A stretch of DNA of 62,285 nt, from contig CAZEYT010000006.1 in assembly GCA_964516295.1 (NCBI GenBank), positions 1 to 62,285 on the forward strand, read 5' to 3'. Shown piece after piece: positions 1-8,142 of this stretch (the stretch's first letter is position 1; every line of letters begins with the position of its first letter). Made by a program: the position numbers and the translations under genes. The notes under the pieces were generated by a model. That model did no database searches, had not been told where the DNA came from, and was given only the letters and a program-made list of their open reading frames with translations. Source of the stretch: CAZEYT01 sp964516295 (GTDB lineage Bacteria; Verrucomicrobiota; Verrucomicrobiia; Chthoniobacterales; Terrimicrobiaceae).

Positions 1-255
1 TTCATACAAGCTCGGGCGGCATCGGCTTTTCCGAAAGCGCGAACTCCTTGAAGCCATCCGGCAATCCACCAAAGCGAGCCTCGACGAAATTTTGAGATAG
101 TGCCGGGTAGAAAAAAAAGAGTGGGGCGGGCTGTGGGATCGAAACCGGCGCTGTCGCTCTCCACGCCTTGCCCGTTCTCGTCAGAATGCGGGACTGTCGC
201 CCGATGGGAACAGGGCCGCATTCTGACGAGGCGGGCGGGGCGTGGGCCGTATGGC
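1..255. other. Left-edge non-coding stretch of the integrated element
   Basis: This stretch lies downstream of the recombinase gene. The only clear structure is the long inverted repeat at 170-236. A short minus-strand open frame ends in TGA at 2-4, and that stop overlaps a possible ATG of a gene leaving the window to the left. Its start is unclear and I recognise no family, so no gene is called. An A8 run at 110-117 reads as a T-tract on the minus strand but is too far from the hairpin to form a normal intrinsic terminator. Confidence 0.4.
170..236. repeat. Long imperfect inverted repeat (hairpin) after the integrase gene
   Basis: The left arm at 170-191 and right arm at 216-236 pair almost completely; the inner 15 bases on each side (CTCGTCAGAATGCGG and its complement) are perfect. 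A further CTGT/ACAG pairing (194-197, 210-213) could extend the stem into the loop. It begins about 20 bp past the recombinase stop codon. It could act as an RNA stem-loop stabilising or ending the integrase transcript, or as a DNA structure used by the element. There is no adjacent T-run, so classical intrinsic termination is not supported. Confidence 0.7.
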
Positions 256-1575
256 TCAGGCAACCATCTTCCGAACCACCTTGGGCGTGAGTGAAAACCA
301 TTCCTTGCCCTCTGCTTCCGTCACAAGCTCCCGGTAGTGTTCAAACAGCATTTTCGGACTGTTTCCGGCCTCTAGCGCGACCTGGGGGGCGCTTTTCGTT
401 ACCGCCATGCGGTAGGAGCAGAACGAATGCCGCAGCCCGTTGTGAACCAGCTTTACCCTCGGCTTGTCCTTCTCGTCATTCAGCGTGGATTTTGCCGCCG
501 CAAACAGGCGGGTAAAGTGAACCTCGTTCCGAATGTCTGGCAATACCGTGCCGTCTTTTTTGGCGTAGGGCTTGAGCCATTGTGCCAAGGCCGGGCAGAT
601 CGGAGCCAGCCGCCGCGTCGCGGTTTTGGATTTATCCCTGCCAACCTCGACATAGCCTTTCTCAAACCAAATGTCCTTCCATTCCAGCCGCAGAATTTCA
701 ATGCTCCGCAGCCCGGCAAAGCCTCCGAGGGCCACGAAGGGCAAGAACCTCTCATCCACGTAATGGAGCAGCGTGGCGAACTCTTGCGGGGTATAAATGC
801 CAATGCTACCGCCCTTCTTGCCATCATGCCGCGTAACAAACTCTGCTTCGGTCTGTTCACCTCGTGGCAGGTAGTTCTTGTCGCGAGCATAGGAAAACAG
901 CGTGACCATCGCCATGCGGTAATTGTTCTTCGTGCGGTCTCCGGCGTCGTCCATCCCGTCAAGCCACCTGTCGATGTCAACCGCCCGGATGTCGCGGATT
1001 TCCCCGTTAAATGCTTTCGCTGCTCGGTTGAGCTTCGAGGTAAGGTCTTCGACATATCGCTTGCTCTTCTTGCCTTTGATGGCGGCGAGGTATGTTGTGA
1101 CCAGATCGGGCAGGGTGATCGGCTGCAACGCGCCCCGGCGCTGTTCTTGCTCGCGCTGTTTGGCGTAGAATTCCACCGCTTGGAGAATCGAAGTGTCGCC
1201 GAGAATCCGCCGTGCGTCCGCGTATTGGCGGGCTACATCCGTCAGGCCGACCTTGAAGGGCTCAATGATTTCCAGAGCATCCGTGATCGCCGCAGTCTGC
1301 TTGAGCGTGAAGGTGGTGACATGCAGCTTTCCCGCCGATAGCTCCTCAATGAGCGCCTTTGCCCTGCGCCGGGCATCCTCGATGCTCGACACCCGTTCCA
1401 TCTTTCGCTTGCCCTCTTTGTAGTAGGCCAGAAGAAAACTTTCTTCCCCGCGCCGCAGAGCGAGGTAGATTGGAATCTTGATGCCCTTACCTTCGATAAT
1501 TTCCAGCGGGCCACGCTCGCTCTTGCTGTCCTTGGGAATGATTGTTGCCATAAGATAATCTTGATTGTTACCCAT
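256..1575 (-). CDS. Tyrosine-type site-specific recombinase (integrase)
   Basis: A 439-residue integrase that would catalyse insertion and excision of the element. The N-terminal part (about residues 1-130) is an arm-type DNA-binding region, followed by a SAM-like core-binding domain and the C-terminal catalytic domain. Visible catalytic residues are Arg in GLRSIEILRL, the HNGLRHSF box, and the tyrosine in FEHYREL; the usual GH before the last box is GN here. An alternative start at ATG 1551 (MATIIPKDS) is equally plausible. The gene is transcribed leftward, and its 5' end is about 50 bp from the tRNA-like 3' end at 1625-1647. That is the usual arrangement for an integrase next to its attachment site. 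Whether it is active cannot be judged from sequence. Confidence 0.93.
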   Translation of the reverse strand: MGNNQDYLMATIIPKDSKSERGPLEIIEGKGIKIPIYLALRRGEESFLLAYYKEGKRKMERVSSIEDARRRAKALIEELSAGKLHVTTFTLKQTAAITDALEIIEPFKVGLTDVARQYADARRILGDTSILQAVEFYAKQREQEQRRGALQPITLPDLVTTYLAAIKGKKSKRYVEDLTSKLNRAAKAFNGEIRDIRAVDIDRWLDGMDDAGDRTKNNYRMAMVTLFSYARDKNYLPRGEQTEAEFVTRHDGKKGGSIGIYTPQEFATLLHYVDERFLPFVALGGFAGLRSIEILRLEWKDIWFEKGYVEVGRDKSKTATRRLAPICPALAQWLKPYAKKDGTVLPDIRNEVHFTRLFAAAKSTLNDEKDKPRVKLVHNGLRHSFCSYRMAVTKSAPQVALEAGNSPKMLFEHYRELVTEAEGKEWFSLTPKVVRKMVA

Positions 1576-1968
1576 ATGTTACCCAATGCCTTTATTTTGT
1601 CAAATACAGAGTAAAGTCAACGTATTCGAACCCTGCATCGCGCACCATTTTCCGATTCCTGACCCCGTAAGGACGAGGAGTAGGAAATCAAATTTTCGAC
1701 CGGTGTCGACACGGCGGCCCGAACGACAGGACCGAAATGGCCTGCCGGGTGACCGGGATCTTACGCGCCCACGGCCTCCTGCTCCCGGAGCCGGCCAACG
1801 CTGTCATTCGGCGTCTGCTCGAAGATTGCCAAACCCAGGTCTGGGCGGACGAAACGTGTCGTTTCTCTCGTCTGTCGTGCCGCGTTGGATTTTCTTCGCG
1901 GGGCGGTTCGAAATAAGCGGTTGCTTTCGGCGGGAGGTCCATGCATTCTGTCCGGCTACAAAATTTTT
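1576..1968. other. Gap spanning the element boundary
   Basis: This 393-bp stretch has no convincing gene. It holds the tRNA 3'-end-like attachment sequence at 1625-1647. After that comes about 320 bp of chromosomal-type DNA leading to the small basic protein gene. The open frames in it are short and lack family resemblance. AATTTTT at 1962-1968 directly precedes the next start codon. Confidence 0.5.
1625..1647 (+). other. Putative attachment site: 3' end of a tRNA gene
   Basis: The 23 bases fit the tRNA 3' end position by position. There is a 7-nt T-loop TTCGAAC, a 5-nt T-stem 3' strand CCTGC starting with the conserved C61, a 7-nt acceptor strand ATCGCGC, discriminator A and an encoded CCA. 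The bases to the left do not form the matching GCAGG T-stem strand, so this is a fragment and not a whole tRNA. Elements that insert into tRNA 3' ends regenerate the tRNA at one end and leave such a copy at the other. The orientation predicts the intact tRNA left of this window, reading rightward, with a 5' acceptor strand GCGCGAT. The amino acid cannot be told. Confidence 0.7.
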
Positions 1969-2124
1969 ATGAGCCAGCATCCGAGTTTGAAAGGCAAAGG
2001 GGCGATCAAAGCCAAGCGCAGCGTGTTGAAGCGGTTCGAGCGGGTTGATCTGCTCAAGAAGCGTGGTCAGTTCAAGGAAGGCCAGCGCGTGATCGGGCTT
2101 CCGAAGACGAAACCGGAAGATTAA
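1969..2124 (+). CDS. Small basic protein of the Verrucomicrobia/Chlamydiae type
   Basis: A 51-residue, strongly basic protein starting MSQHPSLKGKG, rich in Lys and Arg, with the motif KRSVLKRFERVDLLKK. It closely matches my memory of the small basic protein family (TIGR04137) restricted to the Verrucomicrobia/Chlamydiae group. The function is not established; the charge suggests RNA or ribosome association (inference). The start chosen is the ATG at 1969; an in-frame upstream ATG at 1885 would add a tail with no resemblance to the family. There is no Shine-Dalgarno sequence, and AATTTTT abuts the start codon. It is the first gene after the element boundary and lies 16 bp before the pseudouridine synthase. 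Confidence 0.85.
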   Translation: MSQHPSLKGKGAIKAKRSVLKRFERVDLLKKRGQFKEGQRVIGLPKTKPED

Positions 2125-2140
2125 TCGCGTTTTGTCCAAC

Positions 2141-2947
2141 ATGCGGCTGAACCGGTTTTTGGCAGCCGCGGGCTTTGGGTCCCGCCGGGCCTGCGATCAA
2201 TTGATCGCGGATGGGGCGGTGACCTTGAATGGTCGTCGGGTGGAAAAACTTGCGACCGTGGTGGCTGCGGACGATGACGTTCGGGTCAACGGACGGATCG
2301 CGCGGGTTTCGGCTCCGGTTTATATTCTTCTTCACAAGCCGCGGGGTTACGTGGTGACACGGGCGGATGAGCTCGGGCGTCGCACGGTATTCGACCTTCT
2401 CCCGCCGGAATTCTCAGGACTTTTTCATGTGGGTCGACTCGACAAGGAAAGCGAGGGACTTCTTCTCCTGACCAACGACGGCGAGTTGGCACAGCGTCTG
2501 ACGCATCCGGCACACGAGGTCGAAAAGGAATATGAAGTGACGCTCGACAAGGCCTTCGATGCCGCGCACACGGCAAAAATGCTTCGCGGGTTCCACATCG
2601 AGGGTGGCCGGGCAAAGTTCGAGCGCCTTCAAATCCTCTCGGCGAACCGTCTCAGGGTGGTTCTTCGACAGGGATTGAAACGCCAGATCCGTCTCATGTT
2701 TTACGATCTGGGTTATGAGGTCGAGCGACTCGTCCGGGTGCGGATCGGTCCGCTGCGGGCGGTGCAGTTGCCGGTCGGACGATTCCGACAACTGAGTCCG
2801 TTTGAGGTTCGAGCGCTTGCCGAAAAGATTCCCCGTCCCGCGGCGGCCAAGCCGGCTCCCCGTTCGCGTGCTCCGCGTCCGTCGGCGCCCAAACCCAATC
2901 GTCGCCGGACTCTGGCGTCCCGTCGTCCGCCAACTCCGAAATCCTGA
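2141..2947 (+). CDS. RsuA/RluB-family rRNA pseudouridine synthase
   Basis: A cytoplasmic RNA-modifying enzyme that isomerises uridine to pseudouridine in rRNA. The N-terminal S4 RNA-binding domain (MRLNRFLAAAGFGSRRACD, about residues 1-60) is followed by the catalytic domain with GRLDKESEGLLLLTNDG, whose Asp is the expected nucleophile. A Pro/Ala/Arg-rich basic tail of roughly 40 residues extends past the family core and may add RNA binding. I chose ATG 2141 because the S4 domain begins there; TTG 2132 is possible. The specific rRNA target (RluB, RluE, RluF or RsuA type) cannot be decided. It lies 3 bp before the next gene, so it is likely co-transcribed. Confidence 0.9.
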   Translation: MRLNRFLAAAGFGSRRACDQLIADGAVTLNGRRVEKLATVVAADDDVRVNGRIARVSAPVYILLHKPRGYVVTRADELGRRTVFDLLPPEFSGLFHVGRLDKESEGLLLLTNDGELAQRLTHPAHEVEKEYEVTLDKAFDAAHTAKMLRGFHIEGGRAKFERLQILSANRLRVVLRQGLKRQIRLMFYDLGYEVERLVRVRIGPLRAVQLPVGRFRQLSPFEVRALAEKIPRPAAAKPAPRSRAPRPSAPKPNRRRTLASRRPPTPKS

Positions 2948-2950
2948 GAA

Positions 2951-3754
2951 ATGAAAATCCAGCGCGTCCTTGATTCCAACGGAGCCGAACATTTGGTTCG
3001 TTTGCGGGAAGATGGGACGGCGGAGCGATTGCAGGGCGGTCTTTTTGATCGCCCTCGGCCGACCGGTGTTTCGGTCGAAGTGTCGAAAGTTCTCGCACCC
3101 GTCGTGCCAGCGGCGGTTTTTTGCACCGGGCTGAATTACCGGAAACACGCGGAGGAAACCGGCGCTCGAATCCCGACGCATCCGGTGCTTTTCATGAAGG
3201 CTCCGACGGCCCTTCAAAACCCCGGGGACCCGATTCTGATCCCGACCCATCTGGCAAGCCATCAGGTGGATTTCGAATGCGAACTGGCCATCGTGATCGG
3301 GCGCACGGCGAAGAACGTTCCTCGCGAGCGTGCGACCGATTACATCCTCGGCTATACGTGCTCAAACGACGTGAGCGCGCGCGACTGGCAGAAGGACTTC
3401 GGCGGAAGCCAGTGGTGTCGCGGAAAAACCTTCGACACCTTCCTGCCGATGGGGCCTGTGCTGGTCACGGCCGACGAGGTTCCGAATCCGAACGCGCTGA
3501 GTATTCGCACGCTCCTGAATGGCGAGGTCATGCAGGATTCGACGACGGCCGACATGATTTTTGACGTGCCCGCGCTGGTGGAGTTTTTCAGCGGAAGCAC
3601 GACCCTGATGCCCGGAACGGTGATTTTGACCGGAACACCGAGCGGCGTTGGCATGGCCCGCAAGCCGCCCGTGTTTCTTCGGCCGAGGGATGTGGTGACG
3701 GTCGAGATCGAATCCCTCGGGTCGCTCGCGAACCCTGTTGCTCTCGAAAGTTGA
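2951..3754 (+). CDS. Fumarylacetoacetate hydrolase (FAH) family protein
   Basis: A 267-residue enzyme of the FAH superfamily, whose members hydrolyse or decarboxylate acylpyruvates and related 2-oxo acids using a divalent metal. Family signatures are VDFECELAIVIGR (metal-binding acidic residues near residue 98), YTCSNDVSARDWQ, and the C-terminal LTGTPSGVGM. The substrate could be an acylpyruvate, oxaloacetate or a meta-cleavage product; the context gives no help. It starts 3 bp after the pseudouridine synthase stop and was probably transcribed with it. Confidence 0.9.
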   Translation: MKIQRVLDSNGAEHLVRLREDGTAERLQGGLFDRPRPTGVSVEVSKVLAPVVPAAVFCTGLNYRKHAEETGARIPTHPVLFMKAPTALQNPGDPILIPTHLASHQVDFECELAIVIGRTAKNVPRERATDYILGYTCSNDVSARDWQKDFGGSQWCRGKTFDTFLPMGPVLVTADEVPNPNALSIRTLLNGEVMQDSTTADMIFDVPALVEFFSGSTTLMPGTVILTGTPSGVGMARKPPVFLRPRDVVTVEIESLGSLANPVALES

Positions 3755-3795
3755 GGGCAATCGGCGAAACGCAGGCGACGGTTGCAAATGCCGGT

Positions 3796-3824
3796 TTGAC
3801 ATCCCCCGGACGCACCCCTAGAAG
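3796..3824 (+). promoter_or_regulatory. Probable sigma-70-type promoter of dnaN
   Basis: A perfect -35 TTGACA (3796-3801) is followed after exactly 17 bases by TAGAAG (3819-3824), a 4/6 match to the -10 box. The predicted transcript would begin about 3831, only a few bases before the dnaN ATG at 3837, giving a very short or almost leaderless mRNA. The call is from sequence alone. Confidence 0.5.
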
Positions 3825-3836
3825 CATGGTTTTGAC

Positions 3837-4934
3837 ATGAAGCTCGCGGTTACCAAAGAAACCCTCCTCGAAGGTCTGCAACGAATCCAAAACGTCGTCA
3901 GCAACCGTGCCACTCTCCCCGTCCTTTCGAACGCGCTTTTGGAGGCGACGGAGTCGGGTTTGCGGCTGACGACGACCGATTTGGAGGTGGGCATTCGTTG
4001 CACGATTGAGGCGAAGGTGGAGAAAACCGGGGCGACCACTCTGCCGGCGCGTCGATTGGCGGCCATTGTCCGCGAGCTTCCGAGCTCCGAGGTGATCATC
4101 GAAGTCGACGCCAAAAACGTGGCATCCATCCGGTGCGGAGCGAGCTTCTTCAAGATTTTCGGTCTTCCGCAGGAGGAGTTCCCGGCGTTCCCGGCCTTCA
4201 AGGAATCCAAATCCTTCACGCTCAAGCAGAGCGAACTTCGCGACGGACTCCGCAAGACGTCCTACGCGATTTCTTCGGACGAGACCCGCTACGTCCTCAA
4301 CGGCATTCTTTTCTCGCTGGTCGATAACAAGCTCACCCTCGTCGCCACCGACGGGCGTCGGCTTGCCCTTTTCGACAGTGACATTGAGTTCCCGAAGAGC
4401 CACGAACGGGACTTCATCCTTCCGACCAAGGCGGTTACCGAGCTCCAGCGTCTGCTGGGCGAAGAAGGGGAGGTCACGATTTCCACGTCGGAGAATCTCG
4501 CGTCGTTCGAACTGAACGGAGCGCAGCTCACATCGAAGCTCGTCGAGGGCAATTACCCGAACTATCGCCAAGTCATCCCGGCCGAGGCAAAAGAACGTGT
4601 CACGCTGGAGCGGGAGGCTCTCCTGACCTGCGTCCGCCGCGTTTCGCTTCTTAGCAGCGACAAAACAAGTTCGGTGCGGCTGAACTTTACGAAGAACAAC
4701 CTCGACATCACCGCCAACACGCCGGAAGTCGGTGAGGCGAAGGAGTCGATGGCCATCAACTACCGTGGCAAGGATCTTTCCATCGCGTTCAACCCGGAAT
4801 TTCTGATGGACCCGTTGAAAAATCTGCCGAACGATGAAGTTTACATCGAATTGATCGATGAGATGAGTCCGGGTGTGTTGAAGATTCAGACGCCGTTTCT
4901 CTACGTGATCATGCCGATGCGCGTGTCGGTGTGA
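3837..4934 (+). CDS. dnaN: DNA polymerase III subunit beta (sliding clamp)
   Basis: A 365-residue processivity clamp that encircles DNA and tethers the replicative polymerase. It begins MKLAVTKETLLEGLQRIQ and shows the three repeated clamp folds, including NRATLPVLSNALLEA, the middle DETRYVLNGILF segment and the closing segment ending VIMPMRV, which is typical of beta clamps. Length is normal. It is not next to dnaA or recF here. It has its own promoter-like sequence, and its stop codon overlaps the GTG start of the ROK kinase by 4 bp (GTGA), suggesting translational coupling. Confidence 0.97.
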   Translation: MKLAVTKETLLEGLQRIQNVVSNRATLPVLSNALLEATESGLRLTTTDLEVGIRCTIEAKVEKTGATTLPARRLAAIVRELPSSEVIIEVDAKNVASIRCGASFFKIFGLPQEEFPAFPAFKESKSFTLKQSELRDGLRKTSYAISSDETRYVLNGILFSLVDNKLTLVATDGRRLALFDSDIEFPKSHERDFILPTKAVTELQRLLGEEGEVTISTSENLASFELNGAQLTSKLVEGNYPNYRQVIPAEAKERVTLEREALLTCVRRVSLLSSDKTSSVRLNFTKNNLDITANTPEVGEAKESMAINYRGKDLSIAFNPEFLMDPLKNLPNDEVYIELIDEMSPGVLKIQTPFLYVIMPMRVSV

Positions 4935-5911
4935 AGTTGTCGGAGCACCTTTGGGGCATCGATCTCGGGGGAACAAAAATCGAGGGGGCGATTATCGATC
5001 CCTCCCGTCCCGACTGGGCCGTTCATCGTTTGCGTCGCGAGACGGGAGCATCGCTGGGATATGACCATGTCGTGTCACAGATCGCGCTGGTGGTGTCCGA
5101 TATGGAAGCGGCTTCGGGAGAAAAACGTCCGGCTCGAATCGGCATCGGGACGCCCGGGGCCATCGAGCCGTCGACCGGCACGCTCAAGAATTCCAACTCA
5201 ACCTGCCTGAATGGTCGTCCGCTCCGCAGCGATCTGGAACAGCGTCTGGGGTGTGAGGTGGTTTTGGCGAATGACGCCAATTGTTGCGCATTGGCGGAGG
5301 CGACTTTAGGGGCGGGCGTCGGGTACGACGTGGTTTTTGGGGTGATCCTTGGAACCGGAGTAGGCGGCGGATTGGTCGTCCATGGTCGGGTTCTGAATGG
5401 ATGTCACGGCATCGCAGGCGAGTGGGGGCACAATCCCATCGCCGGGGAGTCGCATCCGTGTTACTGCGGGCGTCGGGGGTGTGTGGAGACGGTTCTCGCG
5501 GGGCCTTCGTTGGAGCGGTTTTATCGCGAGCAGGGAGGGGAGGCCGTCCGATTGCCCGAGATCGCCCGTCGTGCGGCCGAGGGCGAAGAACTGGCTGTTC
5601 GAACGCTCGAACGGCTGCGCGAAAAATTTGCCGAGGCGCTGGCTGCTGTTCTCAATTTTTTTGATCCGGATGCGGTGGTGATCGGCGGCGGCGTCGGGAA
5701 TCTTGATGTTCTCTACGAGGACCGGACGCGCGAGGCGATCCGACGGCATCTTTTCAATCCCGAACTCCACACGAAAATCCTCCGTCCCCGCCTCGGCGAC
5801 AGTGCCGGGGTCTTCGGCGCGGCCATGCTGGGGCGGGCGGACGACGGAATCAGTGCCGGGCGGCAATCTGTTCCCAGAGAGCCCGTTCCGCATCATCCGC
5901 TGGTGCGCTGA
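4931..5911 (+). CDS. ROK-family sugar kinase (glucokinase-like)
   Basis: A 326-residue cytoplasmic kinase of the ROK family, which phosphorylates glucose, fructose or N-acetylhexosamines with ATP. The phosphate loop is GIDLGGTKIEGAI at the N-terminus. The signature GEWGHNPI is followed by the zinc motif CYCGRRGCVE, and AVVIGGGVGN lies near the C-terminus. The GTG start overlaps the dnaN stop. The last 62 bp overlap the end of the convergent J-protein gene, so the final about 20 residues are the least certain part. No N-terminal helix-turn-helix is present, which favours a kinase over a NagC-type repressor. The sugar cannot be assigned. Confidence 0.92.
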   Translation: MKLSEHLWGIDLGGTKIEGAIIDPSRPDWAVHRLRRETGASLGYDHVVSQIALVVSDMEAASGEKRPARIGIGTPGAIEPSTGTLKNSNSTCLNGRPLRSDLEQRLGCEVVLANDANCCALAEATLGAGVGYDVVFGVILGTGVGGGLVVHGRVLNGCHGIAGEWGHNPIAGESHPCYCGRRGCVETVLAGPSLERFYREQGGEAVRLPEIARRAAEGEELAVRTLERLREKFAEALAAVLNFFDPDAVVIGGGVGNLDVLYEDRTREAIRRHLFNPELHTKILRPRLGDSAGVFGAAMLGRADDGISAGRQSVPREPVPHHPLVR

Positions 5912-6785
5912 CCGTAATCGAGGTGATGGCAAAAAGGTCGCCCCGCGTGCCGTCCTTTTTCGGCAGTCCCATGCCCGGAAGACGGAATTTTTTTCCGCTG
6001 GGTGTTCCAGCCGGAACCTTCAACTTCGCCCGCCCGTGGAGGGTCGGAACAGTGACCTCGCAGCCGAGAACGGCATCCCACGCCGGGAGCTCGAGGTCGT
6101 AGAGCAGATCGTTGCCGTCGATGTCAAAATCCGGGTGACGCTGGAATTTGACGCGGAGGTAGAGATCTCCCGCGCCGCCGCCCTGGGCTCCCGAGCCACC
6201 CTGGCCCGCCAAGCGAATGCGTTGGCCCTCCCGAATGCCCTTGGGAATTTTGACGGTGTAGGTCTCGACTTTGCCGGTGTCGCCACGGCGAAAAGAAATC
6301 GAGCGGGTGGAACCATGGAACGCTTCTTCGAGGGTGACAAGAATGTCCGCCTCGACGTCCTCGCCGCGCTGGGCCTGTTCTTCAAATCCGGAAAATCCGC
6401 GCCCCCGCATGCCCCCGCCGAACATCTGTTCAAAAAAATCGCTGAACCCGGTGCCGCCGAAGTGAAACTCCGCACCCTCCGGTCCCGGGCGCATGCCCGA
6501 AAATCCGCCCGCCCGCGCACCGCCGGCCTGTTGCCAGCCGGGTGGGGGACCATTTTGCTGCCAGTTCGGGCCGAGTTCATCGTATTTGCGACGTTTCTCC
6601 GGATCGCCGAGCACTTCGTAGGCTTCGTTGATTTCCTTGAACTTCTCCTCGGCCGCCTTTTTGTCCTTGGCGGTGTCGGGATGGTATTTGCGCGCCAGCT
6701 TGCGGAAGGCGCTTTTGATTTCATCGGCCGCGGCGGTTTTGGAGACGCCGAGGGTTTCATAGTAGTCACGGAATTGCGCGGACAT
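5850..6785 (-). CDS. CbpA-type DnaJ-family co-chaperone
   Basis: A 311-residue co-chaperone that stimulates a DnaK-type Hsp70. Residues about 5-70 are a J domain with the essential HPD in KYHPDTAKD. A Gly/Phe-rich linker (about 75-150) and two C-terminal substrate-binding beta domains follow; there is no CXXCXGXG zinc finger, so it is CbpA-like and not full DnaJ. I chose ATG 6785 (MSAQFRDYYETLGV), while ATG 6803 would add six residues. The open frame continues much further upstream, but that part is antisense to serS. It is divergent from serS with 48 bp between them, and its 3' end overlaps the ROK gene tail-to-tail. Confidence 0.93.
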   Translation of the reverse strand: MSAQFRDYYETLGVSKTAAADEIKSAFRKLARKYHPDTAKDKKAAEEKFKEINEAYEVLGDPEKRRKYDELGPNWQQNGPPPGWQQAGGARAGGFSGMRPGPEGAEFHFGGTGFSDFFEQMFGGGMRGRGFSGFEEQAQRGEDVEADILVTLEEAFHGSTRSISFRRGDTGKVETYTVKIPKGIREGQRIRLAGQGGSGAQGGGAGDLYLRVKFQRHPDFDIDGNDLLYDLELPAWDAVLGCEVTVPTLHGRAKLKVPAGTPSGKKFRLPGMGLPKKDGTRGDLFAITSITVSAPADDAERALWEQIAARH

Positions 6786-6833
6786 AGAATTGCCTGTTTT
6801 CATTGTGACGAATTTGTTCAATCTGTCCAACCC

Positions 6834-8108
6834 ATGCTCGACATCCGTCTTCTTCGCGAACAACCCGATCAGGTCAAAGCCCGCCTTGCCACGCGCGGAC
6901 CCGGCCTCGACGGGGTGGTGAATTCCATTTTGGAAATTGATACCGCCCGTCGAGCCGCCGAGACCCGGCTTCAAACGCTCCAGGCCGACCGCAATCGCCT
7001 CAGCAAGGAAATCGGAAAACTCCGCTCGCAAAAACAGGACAGCGCGGCGCTGGAAGCGGAGGTCAAAGCCATGTCGGCCACGATGCAGGACCTCACCGCC
7101 GAATCCGATCGCCTCGGCGCGGAACAGAACGGCCTCCTGTTGACCCTGCCGAATCTGCCGCAGGAGGATGTGGCGCGCGGTGCGGATGCTTCGGAGAATC
7201 CGGTTCTGCGCACGTGGGGAGAAAAGCCGGTTGTCGCCGAGCCGCGGGACCATGTGGCGATTGCGGAATCGCTCGGACTCATCGACCCGGATCGCGCCGT
7301 GAAAATCAGCGGCAGCGGGTTTGCGTGTTACATCGGGGCCGGAGCACGGCTGGAGCGGGCTTTGTTGAGTTTCCTGCTCGACCTGCACACGCGCGAGCAC
7401 GGTTATACCGAGGTGAGCCCGCCGTTTCTCGTACGGCGGGAATGTATGGTCGGCACCGGCCAACTCCCGAAGTTCGAGGAGGATATGTATGGAGTTGATG
7501 GCGGGGGACTCTTTCTGGCACCCACCGCCGAGGTGCCGGTGACGAATTTGCACCGGGAAGAAATTCTCTTCCCCGCGCAGTTGCCGTTGCGTTATGCTGC
7601 ATATACGCCGTGTTTTCGACGGGAGGCGGGATCGGCCGGACGCGAGACGCGCGGGCTCATTCGCATGCACCAATTTGACAAGATCGAGTTGGTGAAAATC
7701 TGTCACCCGGATCATTCACGAGCCGAGCTGGAATCGCTGACAGCCGATGCCGAGCGCGTGCTGCAATTGCTCGGGCTTCATTATCGCGTCATTGAACTTT
7801 GTACCGGTGACATGGGCTTCGGGTCGGCGCGAACTTACGACATCGAAGTCTGGGCCCCCGGACAGAATGCCTACCTGGAGGTGTCCAGCTGCTCGAATTT
7901 CGAAGACTTCCAGGCGCGTCGTATGAACCTGCGTTTCAAGGGCGAAGACGGAAAGAACCGGTTTTGTCATACGCTCAATGGGTCGGGAACCGCGCTGGCG
8001 CGACTTTATGTGGCGTTGCTGGAATCCGGCCTCCAACCCGACGGCTCGGTTCTTCTTCCGCCGGCTCTGCATTCTTACTTTGGCGGTGACAAAATCGAAA
8101 AACGCTGA
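6834..8108 (+). CDS. serS: Serine--tRNA ligase
   Basis: A 424-residue class II synthetase charging tRNA-Ser with serine. The N-terminal half (MLDIRLLREQPDQVKARLATRG, with the RNRLSKEIGKL region) forms the long antiparallel coiled coil that grips the tRNA variable arm. The catalytic part shows the motif 2 region CFRREAGSAGRETRGLIRMHQFDK and the motif 3 region LNGSGTALARLYVALLE. The ATG at 6834 gives the normal N-terminus and length; the frame remains open upstream, but that is antisense to the J-protein gene. No Shine-Dalgarno sequence is visible. Confidence 0.97.
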   Translation: MLDIRLLREQPDQVKARLATRGPGLDGVVNSILEIDTARRAAETRLQTLQADRNRLSKEIGKLRSQKQDSAALEAEVKAMSATMQDLTAESDRLGAEQNGLLLTLPNLPQEDVARGADASENPVLRTWGEKPVVAEPRDHVAIAESLGLIDPDRAVKISGSGFACYIGAGARLERALLSFLLDLHTREHGYTEVSPPFLVRRECMVGTGQLPKFEEDMYGVDGGGLFLAPTAEVPVTNLHREEILFPAQLPLRYAAYTPCFRREAGSAGRETRGLIRMHQFDKIELVKICHPDHSRAELESLTADAERVLQLLGLHYRVIELCTGDMGFGSARTYDIEVWAPGQNAYLEVSSCSNFEDFQARRMNLRFKGEDGKNRFCHTLNGSGTALARLYVALLESGLQPDGSVLLPPALHSYFGGDKIEKR

Positions 8109-8142
8109 CGCCGCGAAACCGGTCGGGAGTGCCGTCGCCGCG

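Noticed and set aside
2..100. Minus-strand frame at the left edge with protein-like composition
   Set aside because: No clear start or family, and the mirror plus-strand frame looks equally plausible; too little sequence to decide.
5703..6833. Upstream extension of the serS frame
   Set aside because: Antisense to the J-protein gene; SerRS homologues begin at the MLDIRLLREQP start.
6804..7715. Upstream extension of the J-protein frame on the minus strand
   Set aside because: It is antisense to serS and lacks any resemblance to known J proteins; the J domain starts at 6785.
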